DNA of 64,000 nt from Casuarius casuarius (taxonomy: Eukaryota > Chordata > Aves > Casuariiformes > Casuariidae). Location: contig PTFA01000230.1 in the NCBI GenBank assembly GCA_003342895.1, positions 744,001-808,000 of the forward strand, given 5' to 3'. The notes under the pieces are model-generated. The model made no database searches, was not told the origin of the DNA, and saw only the letters and a list, made by a program, of their open reading frames with translations. Position 1 is the stretch's first letter. Every line of letters begins with the position of its first letter. Made by a program: the position numbers and the translations under genes. Below are positions 37,575-50,160 of the stretch, in pieces.

Positions 37575-39582
37575 AAATAAGAGATGTGAGAGTTTCTTCT
37601 ATAGGAAGGCTGGGTGAGAATTAAATGTGATGTTTTGTGGGAAATTCCTCAGTTTTTTTCCCAAAATGAGATGAAAAAATTCTCACAAATGCATTTGGAA
37701 AAATATTTTATTTCAAGTCAGTTAGAATGTTTTGTTTCTTTTTTAACATCCTTTAAAAAAAAACTTTAAAGGAATTTAAAAAACCATTCAGAAAAGAAAA
37801 ACAAAATTTTTTCATTCTGAAAATGTCAAATCATCTTTTTAGATTTTTTTTTTGACTTGACAGTAGTGGAACTTATTTGAAACTTTCTGAATGTTTTGAT
37901 CTTCACAGAAGCATTAATATTCTTTGGGAAAATATTTTCTTCTGAACAAAACCCTCTTAAAAGGAAGCATCATCACCAACTCTCACAGTTTTAAGTAAAG
38001 CAGAGAGAAGAGCTTGAAGTTTCCCAAATGGACTGAAGAAAAAGAAACCAGAAAAAGAGGGGGACCTAGGACGTAGTCTTTCGTAAAATTTTTTAACATG
38101 GGGAGTCACAATTTAGATTTTTGAAACCTGAGCTTGGCAATGCTGGGAATTTCATGCCAACAATCTTAACTGTTTTAACCGTGTTCCTTCAGTGAATGAA
38201 CACTGAAGACCTGACTCATGAGAGCATTTGAGCAGATCTTTAAGTACATCCCTGCATGGTAGCGTACTTATACCTTAGGTTTAAGCACAAGATAGCAGTT
38301 AAACAACCCCTGTATCCTTGGATGCCTTGTTGAATCAGAGTTTGAGCGGGGGCCCAAGGAACATGTGAAGAGTCATATTTAAAATTTCCCTATGAGAGAT
38401 TGCTTGCAACAGACGTCAATGATCTCTTACATGGTGTCAGTTTTGCTGTTTATAAAGCATCAGAACAAATGCAGTGCTTTGGCTAATTGTGTGTGTAGTG
38501 ACAATTAATTAAGCCACGAATCTGAAAGGTCCACACAAATGGTGTCTTCTGTCAGCTGTCAAAGACGAGCAAAGCTTTCCTAAAATTTTATTTTTAAGTA
38601 ATTTATTGTTGGTTTTCAAATGTGAAAAGATTTTCCATTAGCATATATTTGATTTAAAAGAGGAACGTGATAGTTTTATTTCCCACAAAGAGGTTGAGGG
38701 CTTTAGCTGATGATGATTTTTGAATATTTTATAAAATGGCATCAGTTCTGCCTCCAGGTAAAGATGAAGTGAGGGGACAAAATGAATACTTGTTCAGTTT
38801 ATCTGTGCTTTTGTGAAAGGTTTATTTTTCATTGATTTCTTAGTGACCTCAAAAATATGTGCACTTTGCCTTGTTTGCTCCTCAGTTAAAGCCATTTGGA
38901 CCGTTTGTTCCCCCCACCCATGCGTTGCCCTGGCTCCCCTATGCCTTGCTCTGCCCACCTCACACCCCACTGAGTGCCCCAGCTCTTCACCATCAGAAAA
39001 TCCTCTGTACCTGTGGATGTTTTTATAGCTTGCAGCTTGCCATCTTAGAGAATGGCTGTAGGAAATGCAAGAGAATTGGAAGCTTCAGAGTCAAAGAGGA
39101 AAAGGAGTGTTCACTATGGCTGATAATAAATATTATAATAGTGATTTGCAGGGTCCTTGCAGGCATGAAATTAGCCTTTCAAATTAAATGAAGCCTATTT
39201 CTCTGGAAATGCAGCCTATAAAAGTTTGTGAAGTGAAGAATCTTCTAAACAAGTAAACTACAATACATGCTTTTGAAACATGACCAACTTGTTAGTTTTA
39301 TGGAAGCTTCTGAGGTTGGTGGTAGTCGTGGTAGCCATCGTACTTAGCAATGTTTATTGCCCTGGGTATTCAAAAAGCTCCCATCTTCAGTACTCTGTGG
39401 ACAGCACAGACACATAGGGCATTGAACTTGGTTTCTCAGTAGTAGACAGCACTGTCTCGTGCATCTTTCTCTGAGTGCAGAGCCTTCTGCAGTGTGGCCA
39501 ATGCCATCAGTTTTGAGAGCAAACCATCGCTGCAGCAGGTGTCAGGTGCTTGCAAACTCTGGGCTCTGACAGTAGCCGTGGG

Positions 39583-39597
39583 GGGGAGGGGGGGGTG
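39583..39597 (+). repeat. G-rich run
   Basis: Two G runs of about seven and nine bases are separated by an A. It is one of three G tracts in this intron. Confidence 0.8.
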
Positions 39598-40809
39598 CAC
39601 GGAATTCGCTCCTCATTCTGTTTGAATTTAGCTCAGCCCTGTTTAGCCAGACTTTCTCTAGCAGGGGTTTGGCTTTCTTAGCTCCAAGTTACATTAGGTT
39701 GTTTTCTTGCCTACTTAGAAGGAGCAGAAAGCTGAGCAGTCCTTGTGGCTGGAACTATCTAAAACCACAACAGTGTGAGGATTCCCTATGTCTCTTCCAC
39801 CATGCTAATGCTTCAGGATAACTTGGCATCACATTTTCCAGTTAACAATTCTGACTGGAATTTGCCTATAAATAGGTTTTTTTTTCTTTTCTTTTTTTTG
39901 TTGCGGTTAAAAGACAAGGGAATAGGGAATTGGTTAGATAAATGGATGTCTTGTTCCTGGTGCCTGGTTGCCCCAAAGCAGTCCCTTTTATCAGCAGTCT
40001 GGTGTCCCCAGCTGTGAGTGCAGAGGTGCCAGGAGTAATTAAAAGTGCTACTATCAAATGTGTCTCCCACTTTGTTCACAATGAGAAATACTTTTTTTCT
40101 TGTGAACTTTTCACATTACTGGGCTGAACAAAATGGGTGGAGTTTTCTTCTTGAGTTATTTGTATTGTTATATAACTTTGATAGCCACATTAAGTGAGTC
40201 TTTACTGGCTCTCTTGAGCTTTCTGGAGACTGTTGGGTGTTAGATGGGGTTCTCTGCTCAGTGACCTCCAACAACTGACGTCTCCTGATCTAAGCACTTC
40301 CTGTTGTTTTACTGGTGATGGTTAGTTTTCTATTAAGCTCATTTGAGTCCTGCACATTTTTACCCTCTGCCCTTTAAAGGGAGGGACTAATGTTAGTTTT
40401 GGCTTCTGAGCGAAAACTTTACAGTGCAGGCTTCAAACAGAACAACTGCAAAAAAGAAAGATAGACAAGTTAATATATTAATCATCTTTAGCATCATGGC
40501 ATTCCTTATTTACAGCTGACTTCAACATGACTATTACCTGGCGGAAATTATTTCAATGTAAAGTGTTCACAGTATCAAGCATCGTACAGGCTTTACTAGT
40601 CACCAAAAGTCATGAGTGTTGCTTAAAAAATCATGGCATTTAAAAACTAGTAATAATGTGTATTTGGTATTTCCTTCTGCCTTTCAGTGTTTTAACCTTC
40701 AGGGGGACACAGAGGTCACATTTTCAGACTTTCCTCCATAGCCCTGAGGGCTCGAAACTCAAAAATGAAGGCTGAAGTTGTCACAGAATTAAACTCTTCT
40801 AGGAGCTTC

Positions 40810-40835
40810 GGGGGGGGGGCGGGGGGGGGGGGGGG
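40810..40835 (+). repeat. G10-C-G15 tract
   Basis: Ten G, one C and fifteen G follow each other without another base. The transcribed GMDS strand would carry this as a G tract in the pre-mRNA, so an RNA or DNA G-quadruplex is plausible. The length is a likely sequencing-error hot spot. Confidence 0.9.
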
Positions 40836-41955
40836 AGGAAGAAGAAAATCAAATACGTGACAAAATCCCAAGAACAGGCAACATTGAAAATATTTCAGCA
40901 TGATTAGTTCGTGGGAGGCAAAGGGCACTTTTATTGCTGATGACTGAAGCTAACTGGTCTAAATCACAGTGCTGATTTAAATTACATAGATTTCACTGAA
41001 ACCTAAAAAAGCAAAGAATTTCATCACTACACTTTTGTGCCGAGCTATTTCAGAGCTCCTTGATAAACTCAGAGGCAAAAAGTAAGAAGAGTGTAGAGTT
41101 TCAGTCATAACTCTGGGTTTTGTATATTCAATGAATTAGATTTTTAGTATCAGCTGAAACATTTGTTTTGAGAGAGGTTATTGTCCTCAAGCTTCCAGGC
41201 TGAAATCTGGCCATTTTAAAGCCAGAGATAGTGACCTATCAAGCCATTTCTGTTCTGGTGGTGTATTCAACCCAAAATTTTAGATCAGGACAATCGCTAA
41301 CAAAATAGCTCATGGTACAATCAGATCACACAAATCACAGCAAATTGCAGACTGTTCAACACATACGAAACTAATTTAAACAAACTAGCTGACTTTAAGT
41401 TCACAGGTAGTACGTATCATTTACGGTGCATGTATGTGAAATGCTGTGTTGAGCTAGGACTGAAAACTCAAGAACTGTTTTTGTTTTGTTTTTTCTAGTT
41501 AAGCACAAATTAGATTATGCAGCTTAATGCTATTCAAACAGAGCTTCACTTCCATAAAATTAACAGATTAAAGAGTTCCTGAAAGTACTGGCCAAAATAC
41601 AAGAATTAAAAATATTTTTAAGAACAATTCTAAACAACTTTGAAGCAATCCACAAATGAAAAAACTCATTTTCATATTTATTTGAAGATACATAAAACAT
41701 TCTGAAATCAGGAGGTTTTATTTTCCCCGAGCATTCTGTATTTAATTTGGAAGTCCTATGTTCTAGACTTTCCACTGAATCAAACCAAAACAAAGAGACT
41801 TCAAAAGCCATTGTTGCTCCATTCAAGTCTAAACTCTGCCTTTGTTCCTACAGCTAATGAGTTTATACTGTCCTGCAGGGAGAATTGACACCAGCCTCAA
41901 GTAAATGAAAGCAGGCCAAATGTTGGTAAGATCAGAGCACTAAAGTAATTATGGG

Positions 41956-41982
41956 TTGATTAAATGTTTATCTTCCTTACAG
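41956..41982 (+). other. GMDS: 3' splice site of exon B with branch-point candidate
   Basis: TTGAT with its A at 41959 lies 24 bases before the exon and fits the yTnAy branch pattern. It is followed by TTTATCTTCCTTACAG, with AG at 41981-41982. Together they form a compact, strong-looking acceptor. Confidence 0.85.
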
Positions 41983-42079
41983 GTGGGAAGGGAAGAATGA
42001 AAATGAAGTAGGACGGTGCAAGGAGACTGGCAAGATTCATGTGACAGTCAATCACAAATACTACAGGCCAACTGAAGTG
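41983..42079 (+). CDS. GMDS: GMDS exon B (penultimate coding exon; partial CDS)
   Basis: This 97-base exon supplies the last base of the valine codon split after exon A and then 32 codons. The translation opens [17 protein letters not shown], passes through [10 protein letters not shown] and ends RPTEV. This is the family signature just before the C-terminal segment, at about residues 297-329 by recalled human numbering. The region lies on the substrate side of the enzyme; the RP(T/A)EV motif is conserved from bacterial GMD to animals. It ends in phase 0. The final coding exon (about 43 residues, starting DFLQGD in human) is not found in the remaining 21.9 kb, so it lies beyond the window. 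No stop, frameshift or other damage is visible, so the gene looks functional here. Confidence 0.96.
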
Positions 42080-42085
42080 GTAAGA
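42078..42085 (+). other. GMDS: 5' splice site of exon B
   Basis: The donor is TG|GTAAGA with the intron starting at 42080. It is a good consensus match. If it is not used, the frame stays open for another 44 codons to a TAG at 42212-42214. Confidence 0.9.
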
Positions 42086-42645
42086 AAATGCCCTCTCTTA
42101 GCTTTGCAAATGAATAATCCAATCACTCAGCCAATAAATTGCTGCATTTGGCCAGCAGTCTGTGAAAATGGCTTAATGGCACTCCTGTTGCCAGCTTTTA
42201 GAGCTCTAAATTAGCCTGCTTCTTGGCCCCCTCGCAATCAGCTACCCCAAAACAACCAAGCACACAGCAGTAGCAGGAGAAAGAGATTTGTCCTGTTGCT
42301 GAGGTGACTTCTCTGCTTTGGTCACTGTATGGGAAAGAGGAGGGTTAGGGGTGTGGAACATCACCCCATGGGAAACAAAACAAAATTCAGCTCAGCTTGT
42401 TGTTGCTTTTGGTATCAGAACGGTGTGTGATCGTTTCTCCTCTGACTGTGAGAAGGGAAAGCGAAGGAAGGTGTGCACTGTAATATACTTGCTTTTTTAA
42501 AGCTCCTATGTCTTAGTGAAAGTGTTCCAACTCCACCCAGTGAGCATCCCCTGCTCAGCTTAGATCTTTGTAACACTTCGTATCACAAAATGCCCATTTT
42601 GAAAGCTCGGGAATGTGCTTGTGTGCTGTTCCGTTGAGTGTTTTG

Positions 42646-42702
42646 CAGGGCCCCACTTAGTAAATGCTCATTCACGTGAGGAATCTTGACTCCCAGTGAA
42701 GC
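42646..42702. repeat. Decayed sauropsid repeat (CACGTGAG type)
   Basis: 'Agggccccacttag', 'gctcattcacgtgaggaatcttg' and 'ctcccagtgaag' resemble 'cttactcacgtgagtaatcc' plus 'cattgaagtcaatggg' of a common turtle/crocodilian repeat. Confidence 0.45.
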
Positions 42703-43244
42703 CTGCCAAGGGTATTCAACCAGCACAGACTGCCAGCCAAACCAGGCCACTAATGCTCAGATTGACTGAGCTGGTTAGAAGAGAAAAAAAAATCCTACTT
42801 ACAACTTAGGCAGGATAGTGGCGACACACAGAGCGGGTGCAGGACGGAGCCTGGCTTCTGGACACAGAGAACAATAGTCCTAATTGTGCTAGCTGGGAGC
42901 GGGTGTGCCCAAGAGAGGATGTTCTGGTCTCCTGGCAAGGGTGATACCAGCCCCACCGGCTGCTGACACAGCGTCGACTGTCAGTCAGGGCATTCAGAAG
43001 TGCTGCCTTCAACTTCCTGCTACAAGCAAGGTGTGACAAGAGCACATTTGTCTTGACACAGATTGCAGGGTGGGAGTGGGGAGCTGCATGTGTATAAATG
43101 AACATCAGTTCTAAAGTGGGCACTCAGAAGGGAATAGAGACTTTCATGTTATGCAATTATTTAAGAGGGCTGGGCCTGAGTATCAGAATCAAACGCTAGG
43201 AAGTCATTAAGGGCTGTCTGTTTCTGTGCTTTGGTAAGGTGTCA

Positions 43245-43325
43245 GAATGATAAGGAGGACACAGAGACAAAAGGACTTGCCAAACAGGAAAAGGACACTT
43301 GACCCAACAAGTCTGTGATTTATGA
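43245..43325 (-). repeat. Possible MIR core fragment, minus orientation
   Basis: 'Gacacagagacaaaaggacttgccaa', then 'acaagtctgtg', resembles 'gaggcacagagaggttaagtgacttgcccaaggtcacacagcaagtctgtgg'. There is a small insertion between the two parts. Confidence 0.4.
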
Positions 43326-43895
43326 GACCCATTTTCCTGCTTTGTCATACTTCTTACTCACAAGTACCTATTTACTCTTCAAAATTCACAAGTAGTACAT
43401 AGCTATTCTGAAGCCCTCCACCTCATTCCTGTGCTCACCATTTTCTGCAGAAGTAGTTTTGTCCATGGTCTTCCCTCTGCCCTTACTGTCCCCTCTTTGG
43501 AACACAGTTTCTGGATTTTAAATTCACCTCACTATAAGCTTGTCCATTTTGAGACAGTGCATATACGTAAGTTTTTCCAGAACACTCATGCGATTTCTAA
43601 TAGGTTGATAAGTGATTACAAGGAGGTATCAGAATATGGAGTGGAACGTGCTTTGAAAGTGCACAGAGATATGAAAATCCAGCCTTACCGATTTACCACA
43701 AATCCTCTCTTGAGCAAAACTCCCTCCCACCTTCTCCAACTCCATGAATAAAAACAAGAACACTTTTATGTTCCTGAAAACATTACATATGCCCCAGTCT
43801 AAAAATATTTTAAATGTCATAGCTGTGTTACGTCCTGTGTTAAACTTCTCCATAGTTGGAACTGGATACTTTTTCAGGTGAGTCTCTACAAGGCC

Positions 43896-43966
43896 ATCTC
43901 TCTCCCTCTCTGTCTGTCTGTCTGTCTCTCTCTCACACACACACACTCATACACACACACACACAA
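43896..43966 (+). repeat. (CT)n(GTCT)n(CA)n compound microsatellite
   Basis: CT units, four GTCT units, more CT and then CA units follow in succession, about 70 bases in all. It lies some 1.8 kb after exon B. A likely length-variable locus. Confidence 0.92.
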
Positions 43967-46599
43967 AGCTAATAAATAGCATTGTATATAAACTCAGTAG
44001 AGAATTGGTGGTTATCTGAAATTACCTGATCTGTTATAGGCCACCTATTCTTTACTTGGGCTCCATCTCTCTCTTCCACTGACCCCATCTTTTCTTGCCT
44101 TTAACAAGCTCCCTGCTCTGTTATTGGGGAACCCGAGAAGGCTGTGAAGCTGCTCTAGTAAGTCAGGGGCAGAAGCACAAAATGGGTTTTGAGGAAATAT
44201 GCAGATGAACTGTTAGCAAACTCCTCTATCAACAGTGACATGGCAGAACCTATTAGATATTGTCATTAACTTGTTGGAAGAGCGTTTGTACAGAAGAGAT
44301 GGTATTTTTTCTCAGCCTCTGAAAGGGCAAAGATTGGTCTTTGCCTGGTTTCATTCCAAGCTGGTTTCACCTGTCCTGATTTACAGCGTTTTATTTAACT
44401 TTCTAAGTTGACTCTACACACTCTGTCGTACCCCCATATTCAGGAACAGCAAGACGTGTGTCCATGTGGTATAGGCAAGAATATTCATGTATGGCATGAA
44501 GGACAGGGACACCAACTATCAGATCCTCATTACGTCTTCTGAGTTTGTCTTGACTGACAACAGTGAACTGGCTTTTGGACAGTTCTTGTATAGTGCTGTC
44601 AGCCATACAACTTCTGAATGGAGATTTCTTTAGAGATTTTTCTCCAATGGGAAGCAGTAAAAACACTCAATTTGATTTTAGCTTTCATTTTCCCTACTTG
44701 ATGCAAACAAAGAAGATCCAACCTAAATTCTCAAGCATGCAACACTTCTCAGAAGTGGTAGGATTTAGAATTGAATACATCTTGAGTCTGTTATATCTAC
44801 ATGGAGAAAAAAAGGGGGTGGCATGATTCTAGGGTTTCCAATCAAGTTAGCATCCACCCACTGGAAGTAAAATCCCTTTCTCAGAAAGGGAAAGCATCTC
44901 ATTCAGAATGACTTTGTTTTTTTTTTAATTATGAATTTACTTCTATTCCTTATCAAAGGAAAACAAACTTCTATCTATTTCAGTCAGGGAATCACATCTG
45001 TGCAATTGGAAAATGCTGAAACAAAATCTAATCCATGGCCAAAAAACAAGGAAATGTAATGACAGAACTGAAATGGAGTGATTGCCCATGTCCCCTCTCT
45101 CCACCCTCAACAAGATTGCTGAAGGCAAGAAAGCCTCAGGTTGACATTTTTGAAGGAGGCTTAGCCACATCAGTTAACAGGAATTCTGCTGTTGAATCCT
45201 AGCTGGCAGAGCAAATCCAACGCTCAGATTCTCCTGTCTTATTTGGAAAGGTTTCTGTGTGCCTGTCTCTCTAAAATTTAACATGATATTCTGGAGAGTG
45301 AAAATAAATATCATTTAATCTTGTATGCAATCAGTTCAGACAGTGCCAATACATTCATTTGAAAACACATTTGTTTCCTTCAGTTAGTGATCCCTAGGGT
45401 CAAGGCCTCCCATTGAAAAGCTTAGCTGTACTGAAGAAGAAACCTTGAAATGTGAGACTGTCTTCTGGTCAAACTAAGTAGACCCTTTGAATGCCTTGAC
45501 TCTAAATCTCTTCACTCTGCTTTTGACTCCTTTGGGGCCCCCTGATATTTACTGGCCTTGAGAATTATTCCTGCTAATGCTTCTAATGCCTGTCTCTCTC
45601 CTTCCCTCCTCGAGTCTTGATAACTGCAGCCTTATTGGTATCGTTTCTTTTGGCTTGCATCGTGTTCCTGTCACTATCCTTTCTGACCCTTTTTTAAACT
45701 ATATTTGGAGACTGTAACCTGATGGCTGCAAGGACTGGAGAAAAATGATTACTTTTGCCTTTCTTAAAATCAGCACTTTTCACAGGAGTTTCATCACAAA
45801 CTTGCTTTTTATACTGAACTTGATAAAGTATGAAAGATGCTTTCACACATTTTGCAGACTTTTTTATCACATGGCAAGTAAGGGCATAATTTACCTCCAT
45901 TTGCTGCTCTGGACATGTAAAGATGAGTTTCACTACAGCTTAGTCACCTGGAAAAAGTAGATCCTTTTGATATGGTCTCACTAGCTTTTTCTATTTTTGC
46001 TACAATCAGAATGTTCAAATTTCAGGCAGGTAACATAATCCATACTTGGATTTAAATAATGCACTTGGCTTTCACAAAAATAATATTAAGATTAATTTTA
46101 AAATTAAATTACAGTTTTAAAAACTAAATTAAATGAGACATTTCATTCAGCTGGAAACAAACCACCTTGCAGCACAGGATGTTGGAAGAATCAGATCTCT
46201 CTCAAGCCCTGAAGGTGGATGTTTGTTAGAAAGTTTTGACCTGTCTTAAATTTTCTTATCTTTCAGCAAGATTTTGCTGATTTGCTGTCCTCTCCTCCAT
46301 CTCTTTTACATATATTAGGAAAAAAGAATGATTCCAAAATGAACAGCATGACAATGATATCTGAAGAAATCAAATAAGATGATCAAGCAGAAATTTCCTT
46401 CCAAGGATAACACAGTCATTACTTCTAAACAAATTATGCCTGTTGAGGTGTTTGACTAAAATTGCTTGTAGTATTTTTGCATGGCAGATATTAAGCTTAC
46501 AGTTCCATAGTTGCTTACTTCATTTCACTGCCCTTTTCTGCAACAATGAAGGTTAATTCCAAGTCTCACTGATCTGATCTCTCATCATAGAATTTACTA

Positions 46600-46625
46600 T
46601 GTGTGTGTGTGTATATATATATATA
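46600..46625 (+). repeat. (TG)n(TA)n microsatellite
   Basis: About six TG units pass into about seven TA units. A simple repeat. Confidence 0.92.
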
Positions 46626-48175
46626 AAAGGAATTTAATAAATTCTATCTTAATTTTCTAAAGAAAAAAAGAAACCTTTGAACCATATAGAATTTTTTTTC
46701 TCTGAACCTAATGTTCTGTGTATGTTACAGAGAATTCTTCTCCCTCCCTCCCACCTGTTTCTGTGGGTATTCTAAAGCTTGCTTAGGGTAGGAACTGTAC
46801 GTTGCCTTAGTGCATCATATATGTTATGGGCTGGCTTGGATGTATCTAAGAGGATGTGTATACAGCAGTGCATATTTACTTCCTTTAAGCAAGCCCTAGA
46901 ACCTCTGTCACAGTGAGAAAATGTCGTACTAATATTTAAGCAGTTGTCTAGCCTCTTATTATTCTTCTTCAAAGAAAAAAAAAAGGTACACTAACCTCTT
47001 CCCTTTGTTATATGCCTTAAGCAACTAAGCATTTTTATCCCTGTCCTTTCGAGCAAGGATATAAATGAAACCCCATTTAATGGTTAGTGGAATAGTGGAA
47101 TAGTTCATGAGAGCACAATCTCCAAGGATACTTTATCTTTTTGGAATTATTTCTTCCAAACTGCTCTTTTTGACTTCTAACAGGTTTGATATTCCTCCTT
47201 AATAGGTTGTTTATTTTTCAAATAATTGTTTGTTGTATCTAAATATCTATAGATACATACAATTTCTTTTCCAAGTCTTCTATATCTTGCATACAGTAAA
47301 CTTCACATCTCTGCTTAACTGCATTTGGCCTCAGTTGCCCTTTTTCCTTTTTAGAATTAACCAGGACAGCTTTAAATTTCAGTCTGTTCAAATGTTTTTT
47401 AAAAATTCAGCTTTATGTTTCCCATGTTTCACAGGATTCCAGTAAAAATTCCTTAGGGTATATCACATTCTCCCAAAGTCAGCTTTCTTAAAGTCAAAAC
47501 CATTTGTGAACTCCTCTAAGTGTTCCTGCCCTAAAGAGCATTTAAGATCTAACAAAACCATGATCACAAAACCCTAAATGCTGTGAACTTCCACTTTATT
47601 TTTCATACAAGCTTCATTTCCTACTCCTAAGTTCAGAGCAGCCTGTGCTGTAAACTGCTCAGACGTCTGTGCAAGGAAATATGTCCTTCCCTTCTTCAAA
47701 GATCTTTTTGCTCATCAGTGTCAATATGTAGCCTATATTAATCCTCATGAAAATGAAATGGCAGCATTCAAGGAAGAATAACCTTCAGATAATTTTCCTG
47801 TCTGTTTTCCTAATAGCCAGGTAAATAAGTTCCAAGTTGTCATAATTCTTACAGACTTCTTACCTGTTTTTTTTTCCTTGTTCCAAAAATGTATGTCAAC
47901 ATCTGAAAACTACTGCCTTTGTAAATGATTACCCTATTGTCCTTAATTTTCCTCCATGCTGACTTTGCTGCTGTGTCAGCCAAAATATTTATATCATTCC
48001 TTACTTCAGACTCAACATTCTCTCTGCATTCCTTTGCCACTCTCTCCCTTTTATTTGTCTATCCTGCTAATAAAATCTGCAGTAGATTTGTTTGTTTTAC
48101 TTACAGGCTTTACGTATCAGGTGTTTTGGAGGTATTGCTGAGAACATACATGTCAAATTCAGCCAAATAAAATAA

Positions 48176-48400
48176 TGATTAATAGTAATTTATCACTATG
48201 TAGCATATTCTATAAGGCACTAAGTACTTAACATATTTTTAATGTTTGTCAATGAGCATGTGAAATAGGTAAAAAGAATAGTATCACTGGCTTTCTGTTT
48301 CTGAAATAAATTTATCACAGAGCAGAAAGACTACACTACTTGAGTGAGATCTTGAGGCAGCGGCAGAGTTAGGAAGAGAGCTAAATGTCGTTGCATTTTG
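48176..48400 (-). repeat. MIR/CORE-SINE copy, minus orientation
   Basis: 'Ggcactaagtacttaacatat' stands for 'gcgctttacatgt', 'gagcatgtgaaataggtaaaaagaatagtatcac' for the 'tgaggtaggtactattattatcc' segment, and 'cacagagcagaaagactac' plus 'gcggcagagttaggaagagagc' for 'cacacagctagtaagtggcagagccgggattcgaac'. The order is that of a reversed MIR over most of its length. Confidence 0.6.
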
Positions 48401-49914
48401 TGCACACACCAACATTTCTAGTGAACACAAGTGTTCCTCCACAGGTGGCATTTTACTGTCTCTTCTCATCCTGACTTTGTCTTAGTTCTTCCTTCAAAGT
48501 TTCTACTTTCTCAAGAGAAGGATAGGAAGACCATTTTTACTTCCAGGTTTTCCTCTCAGTAAGTCATCAAAGCTGAGTATCTTCAGCAGGCTCATGTCCA
48601 GTCTTGCTAACTGTCTTGTTTAATCCTCTTAACACATAAAAATTAGCAGGAGTCCTAGTTTGCCTCCTTTTTTGTGGGAGCAGCTACCTAATACATACCC
48701 CTCCAACACTCCCACGCACATTTCTGACTTTTTGCTTCATAACTAGCTCATTACATCAGTATTTGACAGCCGCATGCAGTAATGCAATCCCTCTGGACAC
48801 CACTGTTTGCAGTCCTCATATGCTGTGCTTTACAGATACTCTCTCACTTCTCTTTACATCATCCTGCTTCTCCTCTGCGACAAAACTCTGGCAACTTCCA
48901 CAGCTGGCTCTGTTCCTCCTCCTCTTTCACCACCTCTTTCCCTGCTGTCATTCCTGAGGTTTTGAAACCAGCCATGTGTCATCTGTGACCTTCACATCTT
49001 CATTGATATTCCTGAGAACATCAGCCTGTCTCTTTAAGTCTGCTCTCTGATCCCCTAATACCACAACTATCTGACAAGATTTGCCAAAGGAAAAGGGTTT
49101 CTTTACCTCCTTGGATCTAAGTCGGACTGGCTTTGTGTCCTGACTGTTGCACCGTATGTTTACTTACAAGGCCCATAGTTTTTATTTGGAAATGTTTGGA
49201 CCAGCTGAAGAAATCTGTGACTGACTTTGGACAAAGCAATTTTCCACTCTGGGTAGGTAAAGAGATTGTGAGCCCATCAAAAAGCTAGTTTACAGATAGA
49301 GCTGTCATCCAGGCAGGGCATCCAGGGTTGTTATTTTTTCTTCATTGCTCATTTTTCTAAATAATGCTGATGCATAGCAATTAGTGGCAGTCTTGGATGT
49401 GACAGATCCAGGCTCAACTCCTGAAAATAGATTTTTAAATTAAACCTAGGTGAAGGGAGGATTAGGACTGAGGGAGACGTGAATGAGAATAGAAGGCTGT
49501 TTAGCTCCTTAATTAGGCCTGATTCACCCAAACAACCAAGCAAGTGCTTCACTTCAAGGTCATGAATATTTAATAGGGACAGTTTCCATACTTGGAGCTA
49601 AGAGTGTGCTTACGTGCACTGCTGGCTCTTCATATTTGAAGCAAAGCAATTCACCTCTGATGAGAACTGAGATGGTCAGCCTAAATGTGCGTGGGAACTT
49701 AGGAGATGCCAACTGATTATTCCTGTCTGCCTGCCCCATTGTACGTAATATGGTACTTGGGAGAGGAGATGCTGAAATACCTCAAGACAACTTCTTTAGC
49801 CCAGATTCTCCTAGCATGCCTGTGCAGGCAAGGAGGGATTAGACCAAGTTCATACAGTTTTTATTTTTAAACAACTGCTCCTGCAGTGATGCTTCCTGTT
49901 CGTAATTCTTCGCC

Positions 49915-50160
49915 TTCCTGGTGGCGTTAGGGGTCTTACCTCCACCTCTCCTCTTATTCGTGTTTATTCATGCATGGAAAGTCTCTCTTTATCTCACCTC
50001 TTATCCCCTGCTCTCCCCCTTCCCTTGGTGTGCCATTTGGCTTCCTCCTCCCCCTTGTTATCTCCGCCTGTTATCTCACCCTCATTTGGACCATCCCTTG
50101 CTTTCTTATCGCTGCCTGTCCCATGCCTGTCCCCTACAAACACTCCCTGTACTGCAGCAG
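49915..50160 (+). other. Pyrimidine-rich block
   Basis: The plus strand is dominated by C and T here (for example TCTCCCCCTTCCC), giving long open frames in several plus-strand frames because few stops can form. I see no protein homology in any of them. It could be an old repeat or a chance composition shift. Confidence 0.6.

Larger units (their letters stand above)
32944..41982 (+). other. GMDS: GMDS intron between exon A and exon B
   Basis: This is a complete intron of 9,039 bp, starting GTAAGT and ending TTACAG. It contains CA/CT microsatellites (35466-35503), a CpG-richer patch (35701-36120), a perfect hairpin (37549-37574), G runs (37403-37412, 39583-39597, 40810-40835) and otherwise unassigned AT-rich sequence. 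No nested gene, retrogene or RNA gene is recognisable. Confidence 0.9.

Noticed and set aside
43629..43946. Minus-strand frame rich in RETDRQTERE-type residues
   Set aside because: It is the translation of the CT/GTCT microsatellite at 43896-43966 and not a real protein.
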